Origin: Actinomycetes bacterium
Lineage (GTDB): Bacteria > Planctomycetota > Phycisphaerae > JAACET01
Direction of reading: 5' to 3'
DNA length: 5,564 nt
NCBI GenBank assembly: GCA_030631725.1
Contig: DAOVKO010000144.1
Location: 1-5,564 of the forward strand
Shown one piece after another: positions 1 through 4,587 of the stretch. The notes below the pieces were generated by a model. It did not search any database. It saw only the letters and a program-made list of their open reading frames with translations, and was not told where the DNA came from. Positions within the stretch are counted from its first letter, which is position 1. Each line of letters opens with the position of its first letter. A program made the translations under genes and the position numbers.

Positions 1-1089
1 GGAGGCGCCGGGGTCGAGATTCAGGTCCAGACCCATTACACCGAGACCTCCGACGGCTGGACGTTGCAGGTGGACCGTTATCAGCCGACGGAGCCCGACC
101 CGGCAAACAATCCGGTGGTGCTCTGTCATGGTCTAAGCTACAACAACCGCTTTTGGGATTTGACGAGGGAAACCTCACTGGCACGATACTTGGCCCAGCA
201 GGGCTACGATGTCTGGTCCGTATCCTTGCGTGGGGCGGGGCTTTCAGATCAGCCGGTCTCCAGCGTGATACGCAAGATCGGCACCGGCTCGATCGATCCG
301 AACTTTTTGCTTACGATCAACCAACGCAGCCTGGGCAGAGCTGCCTTTTCGGAATATAGCGTGGACGATCACATCAATTACGATATTCCAGCGGTGATCA
401 AGTTGGTCAAAGAAAAGAGCGGGGCAAAGAAACTGCACTGGGTGGGCCATTCGATGGGGGGGATGATTATGATGAGTTATCTGGGCACTGAAGCGGAGTT
501 GGCCAAGGATGTGGACACTTTCGTGGCGGTGTCGGTGCCTATGGTTATGTTCCATCCATTGAACAAGGCCATGCAGTTGCAGGTGGATAATGCCGAGCTG
601 CTCAAGGCCGGCAACATAGTGATCTCCACCAGCTACGACTCCCTGGTGGCTAAGGTGTTGGGCAAATGGGCGCCGCCTACGGTCTCGGAGAGCCTGTTCC
701 TGAATCGCGACAACGTTGAGGACGGCACGTTGCGGCTGTTGGCTCAGTGGGCCCAGGAGAGCATATCGACGGGACAACTGACGCAATTGCTGGACCTGGC
801 AGCGGATGAACGCTTTCAGTCGCTGGACAAGAAGGTGGACTACTCGGCCTTGCTGGATAAGGTAACCACGCCTACTTTCTTCCTGGTTGGCCAATTGGAC
901 AATATGGCTACGGTGGGGGCGGTGAAATATAGCCACCGGGAAGTTGCCAGCCGAGAGAAGCAGTTCAGACTGTTCGGGCGGATTAATGGCCAGCGGGCCA
1001 ATTACGGACATGATGATATTATCATCGGCCGACACGCCAGGGCAGAGGTGTTCCCGGAAATCCTGAAATGGCTGAATGCCCATAAGTAA
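1..1089 (+). CDS. alpha/beta hydrolase, lipase/esterase-like (5' end outside window)
   Basis: The reading frame is open from base 1, so the start lies upstream; the TTG at 64 is internal, because codons before it read naturally into the fold (ETSDGWTLQVDRYQP). Counting from base 1, 362 residues are visible. The strand after the first beta hairpin carries the oxyanion motif LCHG (bases 121-132). The nucleophile elbow GHSMGG has its Ser at residue 151, the likely acid is Asp300 in VGQLDN, and the likely base is His337 in NYGHDD. The layout, including the YDIPAVIKLV helix before the nucleophile elbow, recalls acid-lipase-like hydrolases and suggests ester hydrolysis of a lipid or other hydrophobic substrate; the substrate cannot be read from sequence. 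No N-terminus is visible, so export cannot be judged. The gene ends 4 bp before the repeat unit described below and converges with the membrane-protein gene on the right. Confidence 0.9.
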   Translation, partial: GGAGVEIQVQTHYTETSDGWTLQVDRYQPTEPDPANNPVVLCHGLSYNNRFWDLTRETSLARYLAQQGYDVWSVSLRGAGLSDQPVSSVIRKIGTGSIDPNFLLTINQRSLGRAAFSEYSVDDHINYDIPAVIKLVKEKSGAKKLHWVGHSMGGMIMMSYLGTEAELAKDVDTFVAVSVPMVMFHPLNKAMQLQVDNAELLKAGNIVISTSYDSLVAKVLGKWAPPTVSESLFLNRDNVEDGTLRLLAQWAQESISTGQLTQLLDLAADERFQSLDKKVDYSALLDKVTTPTFFLVGQLDNMATVGAVKYSHREVASREKQFRLFGRINGQRANYGHDDIIIGRHARAEVFPEILKWLNAHK

Positions 1090-1105
1090 ACCGGCCGGGG
1101 CCGGT
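1090..1105 (+). terminator. GC-rich hairpin right after the hydrolase stop
   Basis: ACCGGC-CGGG-GCCGGT forms a perfect 6 bp stem with a 4-base loop directly after the TAA. There is no T-run, so it would be an atypical intrinsic terminator or only an mRNA-stabilising hairpin. It overlaps the left boundary of the duplicated unit at 1094, so the recombination breakpoint lies inside this palindrome. Confidence 0.4.
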
Positions 1106-1192
1106 GAAACCATTTGTGGCCTGCTGCCCACAGACTGTTCCAGCCTAAATATGCATACAGACCGATTGCAATAGGCCTGTCATCTGCCCCCA
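1094..1192. repeat. left-flank repeat, copy A (direct repeat of 2308-2406)
   Basis: Aligns without gaps to 2308-2406 (offset 1214) with 11 differences in 99 bases, about 89% identity; looser similarity continues to about 1230. It is noncoding in both copies and packed with short palindromes: TGTGG..CCACA, ACAGaCTGT, TATGCATA and the imperfect 24-mer at 1157-1180 centred on ATTGCAAT. Several differences between copies keep these palindromes. It directly follows the hydrolase gene and is probably the original spacer 3' of that gene. Confidence 0.9.
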
Positions 1193-1217
1193 CTGCCTGG
1201 AGAGGGCGGTTGTGGGG
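1188..1217 (+). other. hairpin at the end of left-flank repeat A
   Basis: CCCCAC (1188-1193) pairs perfectly with GTGGGG (1212-1217) around an 18-base loop. Copy B has a hairpin of different sequence at the equivalent place (2408-2433). No T-run follows. It may weakly terminate hydrolase read-through, or it may belong to the GGGGAGAGG-type intergenic repeats common in bacteria. Confidence 0.4.
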
Positions 1218-1263
1218 CGGGGTGAGAAGCGTCCAGCCAAAATATGGAGTTTTGATCCGTATG

Positions 1264-1272
1264 TGTTATAGT
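1264..1272 (+). promoter_or_regulatory. possible extended -10 promoter for the nucleotidyltransferase
   Basis: TGT-TATAGT fits an extended -10 (TGn plus five of six TATAAT bases) about 55 bases before the ATG at 1326. No convincing -35 is found 16-18 bp upstream. Transcription would begin near 1279, inside the purine-rich stretch before the short ORF at 1283, so promoter and leader ORF do not fit together perfectly. Confidence 0.3.
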
Positions 1273-1282
1273 CTGAGGGGAG

Positions 1283-1321
1283 ATGACGAAAGCGGGATTA
1301 CAGTGCAACGAATCATGGTAA
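1283..1321 (+). CDS. possible 12-residue leader peptide upstream of the nucleotidyltransferase
   Basis: ATG at 1283 is preceded by the purine-rich GAGGGGAG (1275-1282). It opens a 12-codon frame, MTKAGLQCNESW, whose TAA ends only 4 bases before the ATG of the nucleotidyltransferase gene. That downstream ATG lacks a visible Shine-Dalgarno sequence, so translational coupling or antibiotic-responsive attenuation is conceivable. The spacing between the GAGG core and ATG is short (4 bases), and a frame this small can arise by chance. No recognised leader-peptide family is seen. Confidence 0.25.
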   Translation: MTKAGLQCNESW

Positions 1322-1325
1322 TTCT

Positions 1326-2099
1326 ATGAGCAATGCTCCCAGTATTGATGGTGATGGTATATTCGGGCTTTCATGTCCTAGGCACGTTAAGACTGCAATT
1401 GCAGACTACACAGAGAAACTCGCACGGATTCTAGATAAGAAGATCACGTGCCTATGCGTCCACGGCTCCCTTGCTCGAAAGTGCTTTCATCCTGCAAGTA
1501 GCGACATTGATCTCATAGCGGTTACGTCAGAGCCCTGTGTGGAGAGTTGTGTTTCATCAATACTCAGGGTTCATCAACAGGCAGGAATCCCAATCGATGC
1601 CTTTTTTGTCACTGCCGATCAACTAGATGCTGAAGAGGTTCCTGCGCCTGTAGATTTCGTCGTAAAACCCATGTCCGGCGGCAAAGTTATCCGGCTACCT
1701 TCGGGCAGCTATGACGTCTTATTACATAGGCAAGATGCATATGAGGCGGGTATAACACTAATTGGGCCAATGCGCAGGGAAGTCTTTCGTCCTGTTCCTT
1801 GGGCTCTGTTGAGTCAGTGCCTTGACCACATATTTCGACATGTTGTTGAAAAGTTCAAGCATCCTATACTTGTATTCTGCCGACTTGTATATGCCTACGA
1901 GCACAAAGAGTTGGGGTCTAAAAAGATCGCGGGCGAATGGGCTTCAGGGGAGTTTTCGAAACAATGGCTTCCCATTATTGAGCAATGTCTGGAGAGATAC
2001 GCCCAAGGAGATGCCACTTGCAATTTGAGCAGGAAGGAACTGATGCGTTTTGAGGAGTATTGTGGGAAGCGTATTGGACAGCTGAAAAGTCCAAGCTGA
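1326..2099 (+). CDS. AadA/DUF4111-type nucleotidyltransferase, possible aminoglycoside adenylyltransferase
   Basis: A 257-residue protein, close to the usual ~260 residues of AadA-like enzymes. The N-terminal half is a nucleotidyltransferase fold: HGS at residues 46-48 and DID at 60-62 form the GS...DxD metal/nucleotide site, and Asp91 in IPIDAF is a candidate third carboxylate. Residues 131-148 (LLHRQDAYEAGITLIGP) match the conserved linker segment. The C-terminal helical domain has the family pattern FCRLVYAYEHKEL (184-196), SKKIAGEWA (198-206) and LPIIEQCLERY (215-225). The family transfers AMP from ATP to streptomycin/spectinomycin-type drugs, but many environmental members have no tested activity, so resistance is inference. 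ATG 1326 is the only usable start after the in-frame stop at 1284-1286, and it has no clear ribosome site. Base composition is more AT-rich than the hydrolase. The gene is the sole cargo of repeat unit 1, which suggests acquisition. Confidence 0.85.
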   Translation: MSNAPSIDGDGIFGLSCPRHVKTAIADYTEKLARILDKKITCLCVHGSLARKCFHPASSDIDLIAVTSEPCVESCVSSILRVHQQAGIPIDAFFVTADQLDAEEVPAPVDFVVKPMSGGKVIRLPSGSYDVLLHRQDAYEAGITLIGPMRREVFRPVPWALLSQCLDHIFRHVVEKFKHPILVFCRLVYAYEHKELGSKKIAGEWASGEFSKQWLPIIEQCLERYAQGDATCNLSRKELMRFEEYCGKRIGQLKSPS

Positions 2100-2168
2100 T
2101 GGTCTCTTCATCGCAGCTTACCCACTGGCAGTGATCATCTTGATGATGTCAAGCTCCGCCGCCTGCCG

Positions 2169-2316
2169 TGGCTCAAGGGCGAGCGGAGAGAGGTGAGATG
2201 GCCTTTGCCTGCGGAATTGATTTGGACAATATGGATTAGGCTTCTTCTTCGGCGCGGTTGCGGAAGAGCTTGTGGTTAAGCAGCAGTCCGAGCATGCCGC
2301 CGAGAACGCCGGGGCC
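2169..2316. repeat. right-flank repeat, copy B (direct repeat of 3414-3556)
   Basis: Bases 2211-2316 align without gaps to 3451-3556 with 5 differences in 106 (about 95%). Alignment extends left with one small gap to about 2169/3414 (shared core CTCAA...CGAGCGG...GATGGC). It contains the last codons of the membrane-protein gene plus its downstream sequence. Identity stops abruptly at 2316, where copy B switches into left-flank repeat sequence. Confidence 0.9.
2236..2316 (-). pseudogene. orphan 3' fragment of the membrane-protein gene
   Basis: On the minus strand this stretch reads PGVLGGMLGLLLNHKLFRNRAEEEA in two overlapping views: PGVLGGMLGLLL then NHKLFRNRAEEEA, followed by stop TAA at 2236-2238. 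It equals the C-terminus of the intact protein at 3476-4348 except for one Ser-to-Asn change; the stop is TAA instead of TGA. Nothing upstream continues the gene: the frame runs straight into left-flank repeat B. It has no start and is a relic made by the duplication junction. Confidence 0.88.
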
Positions 2317-2406
2317 GGTGAAACCATTTGTGGTCTACTGCCCACAGACTGTTTCAGCGTGAATACGCGTACAGGTCAATTGCAATAGGCCTGTCATCTG
2401 TCCCCA
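2308..2406. repeat. left-flank repeat, copy B (direct repeat of 1094-1192)
   Basis: Same palindrome-rich noncoding sequence as at 1094-1192, about 89% identical. Its first nine bases, GCCGGGGCC (2308-2316), are shared with both outer boundaries (1094-1102 and 3548-3556), making this the hybrid junction of the two units. The copy A palindrome TATGCATA is TACGCGTA here: two paired changes that keep the dyad. Confidence 0.9.
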
Positions 2407-2407
2407 C

Positions 2408-2433
2408 CCCCTCACTGCCTCAACGCCGAGGGG
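2408..2433. other. hairpin CCCCTC/GAGGGG downstream of the HTH gene
   Basis: CCCCTC (2408-2413) pairs with GAGGGG (2428-2433) around a 14-base loop, followed by GAGAGG. It resembles the widespread GGGGAGAGG-type intergenic repeats. It lies 27 bp past the minus-strand HTH stop and could act as a weak 3' hairpin for that operon, although no T-run follows on the minus strand. Confidence 0.4.
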
Positions 2434-2459
2434 AGAGGTCGCGGGCTCGGGTGTTCACT

Positions 2460-2678
2460 CTAACCTTTGTTGCCCTCATCTGATACACATTCGAGCAAAT
2501 CACCAGGACTGCAGTTCAGTGCTTTGCATATGGCATCCAGAGTTGAGAACCGGATCGCCCTCGCCTTATTAGTTTTCAGTATTGATAGATTATTGACCGC
2601 TATCCCTGTAGCCTCAGCCAGATCCTTCAACTTTGTCCTTCGATCTAAAAGCACATAATCTAAACGTACACGAATCAT
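2460..2678 (-). CDS. small Xre-type HTH regulator (HTH_26/YozG-like)
   Basis: A 72-residue protein made almost entirely of one Cro/C1-type DNA-binding domain. The first helix is MIRVRLDYVLLDRR. The helix-turn-helix is LKDLAEATGIAVNNLSILK (residues 17-35), and it is followed by FSTLDAICKALNCSPGDLLE, the typical end of the HTH_26 family. There is no ligand-binding or oligomerisation domain. It lies 12 bp downstream of the membrane-protein gene on the same strand and is almost certainly cotranscribed. HTH_26 regulators are often paired with small DUF2975 membrane proteins, which fits here. Likely role: autoregulation of the pair or control of a few genes in response to a membrane signal; the target is unknown. 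The stop lies at the edge of left-flank repeat B, so the gene is the last item of unit 2 cargo. Confidence 0.88.
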   Translation of the reverse strand: MIRVRLDYVLLDRRTKLKDLAEATGIAVNNLSILKTNKARAIRFSTLDAICKALNCSPGDLLECVSDEGNKG

Positions 2679-2690
2679 TTGACAGCTCTG

Positions 2691-3191
2691 CTAAACCAGC
2701 GTTCTTGACTCTTCTATTATGGGCATCACTAGACGCAGCAATCTTCCTAACCCGATCAAAATTATAAGACTCGGGATTAGCATTAGTATGAGTAGCGGGA
2801 GCTCCCACCAGGGAGGAAGGCCGCTGCCGGTCCGGCCATAAAGATAACGAAGGACCCAGGCCGCGAGAATGAATATCGCATAAGCATACAGAATCTTGTC
2901 CGTGTTGCGAAGAATCCACCTCGCCTGATATTCGCGGTCAAATATGTAGCGTATAAGCTGTGCCACCCCCAAGGAAAGGATCCCTGGAAACACGGAGTAC
3001 TTAACAAACTGTGGCAGGAGAATATAGCGAGCGAGATCATGTGAGGTGGGAGCGGGTATGCTCGCTATACCTATGATGTGGCGAACACATGACAGAACTC
3101 CTGAGGCCAAGAGAGCCCATCCGGCCACTCGCAGGACTGTGCAATACACATTAACTGATTCTTTGTTTTTTCCGAGATATCGAGTGCTCAT
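2691..3191 (-). CDS. small four-helix membrane protein, DUF2975-like
   Basis: A 166-residue protein with four predicted membrane segments at about residues 20-45, 64-82, 100-117 and 131-150. A charged loop follows helix 2 (FDREYQARWILRNTDK) and the tail is short (MPIIEESRTLV). Size, helix number and the adjacent HTH_26 gene suggest the DUF2975 family, but no signature residue proves it, so the family name is inference. The ATG at 3189-3191 is supported by AAGGAG six bases upstream. It is the first gene of a two-gene operon with its own promoter (3236-3263). Function in this family is unknown; sensing of membrane state or sequestration of the partner regulator are speculations. Confidence 0.75.
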   Translation of the reverse strand: MSTRYLGKNKESVNVYCTVLRVAGWALLASGVLSCVRHIIGIASIPAPTSHDLARYILLPQFVKYSVFPGILSLGVAQLIRYIFDREYQARWILRNTDKILYAYAIFILAAWVLRYLYGRTGSGLPPWWELPLLILMLIPSLIILIGLGRLLRLVMPIIEESRTLV

Positions 3192-3197
3192 AATATT

Positions 3198-3203
3198 CTC
3201 CTT
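3198..3203 (-). promoter_or_regulatory. ribosome binding site AAGGAG for the DUF2975-like gene
   Basis: The minus strand reads CAAGGAG-AATATT-ATG: a strong Shine-Dalgarno sequence with a 6-base spacer. It fixes the start of the membrane protein at 3191. Confidence 0.8.
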
Positions 3204-3235
3204 GTTGACAGCTACAGTTTGTCCTCCATATCAGC

Positions 3236-3263
3236 ACTATAGCGTTATTCGATAATAAATCAA
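3236..3263 (-). promoter_or_regulatory. sigma70-type promoter of the DUF2975-like/HTH operon
   Basis: On the minus strand TTGATT (3258-3263) and TATAGT (3236-3241) are separated by 16 bp, 45 bp upstream of the ATG. The sequence upstream of the -35 (to about 3290) is very AT-rich (AATTATCATTG, AATTT), like an UP element. The dyad-like stretch TGATAATTATTA next to the -35 could be an operator for the small HTH protein, but this is untested. Confidence 0.6.
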
Positions 3264-3311
3264 TGATAATTATTAAATTTTTTATGAAATTCATATACAG
3301 CATGCTCCGCA

Positions 3312-3340
3312 CGTAAGTAACCTAAACGTTGGGACTTACG
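3312..3340. repeat. inverted repeat CGTAAGT/ACTTACG
   Basis: CGTAAGT (3312-3318) and ACTTACG (3334-3340) are perfect 7 bp inverted copies around a 15-base loop. The arm GGGACTTACGC resembles insertion-sequence ends seen in environmental bacteria (from memory, not matched). It lies near the outer edge of unit 2 cargo, upstream of the operon promoter. From 3341 to 3413 nothing else is recognised except an isolated T8 run at 3375-3382. Confidence 0.5.
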
Positions 3341-3413
3341 CTAAAACCGGCTATACTAACGACCACATCCCCGCTTTTTTTTGGTGATGACGGCATCTGC
3401 TTCTATCCTCCCC

Positions 3414-3556
3414 TTGCCTCAACATCGAGCGGCTCGGATGGCATCTTCCCGCGGATTCGATTTGGACAATATGGATCAGGCTTCTTCTTCGGCGCGGTTG
3501 CGGAAGAGCTTGTGGCTGAGCAGCAGTCCGAGCATGCCGCCGAGAACGCCGGGGCC
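3414..3556. repeat. right-flank repeat, copy C (parent of 2169-2316)
   Basis: The counterpart of 2169-2316. Here it is in its natural setting: bases 3476-3556 are the 3' end of the intact membrane-protein gene and 3414-3475 its downstream spacer. Identity with copy B ends after GCCGGGGCC at 3556, where copy C continues into coding sequence. Confidence 0.9.
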
Positions 3557-4348
3557 CAGGAAATCCACGGGCAAAAAATTACCCAGCGGATTGTTGGGTA
3601 AAGCTTCGCCGGCTGGTGAGCCGAAGCAGGCCAAGGCCAGGTAGGCGAAGAAACCGAGAAGGGGCAGAGCAATCCAGCAGAAAAGAGAGCGCGAGGGACG
3701 AAAGGCCTGGTGAGCTGCCAAAGTCGACAGGAAGCCGGCGGCGAAGGCGGCAAAGATGGTTTGGCTGCGTTCCGAGGCGTAAACTGTGTAGACTTCGGCG
3801 CCGGCGATGGCTGTTTTGGCGGTGGTGGCTACCAGCAAGGCGGCTACGAAGGCGACGACCAGGGCTAATCCCAGGGCCTGCAAAGCGGTGGCCAGCGAGA
3901 ATTGACGCTGCTGATGGTGGCCGGCATGTTCTGCCGGAGCCAGATGAGCCAGGATGATTTTGCCCAGCCGGTGGACGCCATAGAATAGAATAATCAGCAG
4001 TAAGGTCTCGACGGCAAAGCTCAGATAAGAAGCCTGGGCCCCATAAGCCCAGTGGGCGCGGATGGCCTGTCCGCTGCGAACGCTCAGCACGCACAGGCCG
4101 GCGGCAAAGACCAGCACGGGCAGATCGGGCAGCCGCCGGCGGCAAATCAGGACCGTCAGCACGGTCGAGATCAGGGCAACGACCGCCAGGAGTAGCCAGG
4201 AGAGGGGCAGGTCTTGGTTGTAAATGAAACTGACCGGGTCGTTGAAGACGTTGGGCCGAGCCGCCGGCCAAACGAGCAAATAGACCAAAACGGCGATAAT
4301 GGCGACGACCGGGAATAAACGCAGTCTCGTGCGAAGATCTCCGAGCAT
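3476..4348 (-). CDS. uncharacterised polytopic membrane protein (about 8 helices)
   Basis: A 290-residue protein that I cannot place in a named family. Hydrophobic segments fall at about residues 11-29, 49-69, 76-92, 106-127, 153-176, 197-213, 221-242 and 263-278, so it is an integral membrane protein with most of its length in the bilayer. A His-rich polar loop (EHAGHHQQRQ, 140-149) lies between helices 4 and 5, and the tail ends in an acidic RAEEEA. No catalytic motif or signal peptidase site is seen. Start ATG 4348 lies about 40 bases downstream of a strong predicted promoter; the ribosome site is weak (AAGG about 12 bases upstream). Its 3' end is duplicated as an orphan fragment at 2236-2316. 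It converges with the hydrolase gene and follows PIG-L on the same strand, but with its own promoter. Confidence 0.8.
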   Translation of the reverse strand: MLGDLRTRLRLFPVVAIIAVLVYLLVWPAARPNVFNDPVSFIYNQDLPLSWLLLAVVALISTVLTVLICRRRLPDLPVLVFAAGLCVLSVRSGQAIRAHWAYGAQASYLSFAVETLLLIILFYGVHRLGKIILAHLAPAEHAGHHQQRQFSLATALQALGLALVVAFVAALLVATTAKTAIAGAEVYTVYASERSQTIFAAFAAGFLSTLAAHQAFRPSRSLFCWIALPLLGFFAYLALACFGSPAGEALPNNPLGNFLPVDFLGPGVLGGMLGLLLSHKLFRNRAEEEA

Positions 4349-4395
4349 ATAAAACTAGCCTTGCAAGTACTGCCTTCTAAACGTGTTCCCGAACG

Positions 4396-4424
4396 ATTAT
4401 AGCCGAATTCAGTGCAAGCGCCAA
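4396..4424 (-). promoter_or_regulatory. sigma70-type promoter of the membrane-protein gene
   Basis: On the minus strand TTGGCG (4419-4424) and a perfect TATAAT (4396-4401) are separated by 17 bp, giving a start near 4389 and a ~40-base leader. The -35 begins 5 bp from the terminal repeat of the MITE-like element, whose AT-rich end may act as an UP element. Confidence 0.65.
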
Positions 4425-4429
4425 GCTTA

Positions 4430-4587
4430 GGACGTGTAAATAAATTATCTTCCATTTTTGACTGGCTGTGGCTTCGGCTGGCGGCGTCAGTAAAACTCGG
4501 ACTACTCATCAGTAGGCCTGCATTTTACTTCCTTGCCAGCCTCGTCCTCGCTCAGCCAAAAACGAAACCTAATTTATTTACAAGTCC
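4430..4587. mobile_element. 158 bp MITE-like palindromic element
   Basis: The ends are 18 bp inverted repeats matching at 17 of 18 positions: 4430-4447, GGACGTGTAAATAAATTA, and the complement of 4570-4587, GGACTTGTAAATAAATTA. They are flanked by identical TTA on both sides (4427-4429 and 4588-4590), consistent with a 3 bp target duplication; because of the G/C ends, CTTAG (5 bp) is an equally valid reading. The arms remain partly complementary inward (TTTTTG.CTG, GGCTGGC, AGTAAAA). The centre folds as CTACT-CATC-AGTAG, so the whole element is symmetric about 4508.5. It has no ORF of its own. This is the form of a non-autonomous element mobilised by a related transposase; the IS family is not determined. 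Confidence 0.8.

Noticed and set aside
244..1131. Long minus-strand ORF opposite the hydrolase
   Set aside because: Its translation has no recognisable domain and is rich in H, R, Q as expected of an antisense shadow; the plus strand has a clear hydrolase with all catalytic residues.
2118..2345. 75-codon minus-strand ORF across the hybrid junction
   Set aside because: It begins in left-flank repeat B and reads the membrane-protein fragment in the wrong frame. The tail AELDIIKMITASG looks protein-like, but nothing supports a real gene.
1094..2406. Integron cassette with attC sites around the AadA-like gene
   Set aside because: The direct-repeat layout and gene type suggested it. However, the repeats are not inverted-symmetric over their length, and I see no paired RYYYAAC/GTTRRRY core sites. 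No integrase is present, unit 2 cargo is in the opposite orientation, and the right flank is a piece of a chromosomal gene.
2434..2678. Toxin-antitoxin system (HTH protein as antitoxin)
   Set aside because: The partner is a 166-residue four-helix membrane protein, not a known toxin type, and the HTH_26 plus DUF2975-like pairing explains the arrangement better.
3245..3290. Fur box upstream of the DUF2975-like operon
   Set aside because: TGATAATTATTA matches about half of the Fur consensus, but the sequence is simply AT-rich and no iron-related gene is nearby.
3375..3382. T8 run as intrinsic terminator
   Set aside because: No GC-rich hairpin lies directly before it on the plus strand and no plus-strand gene reads toward it.
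3579..4271. 230-codon minus-strand ORF overlapping the membrane-protein gene
   Set aside because: Pro/Arg/Gly-rich shadow of the membrane-protein frame in GC-rich DNA; no domain or ribosome site.
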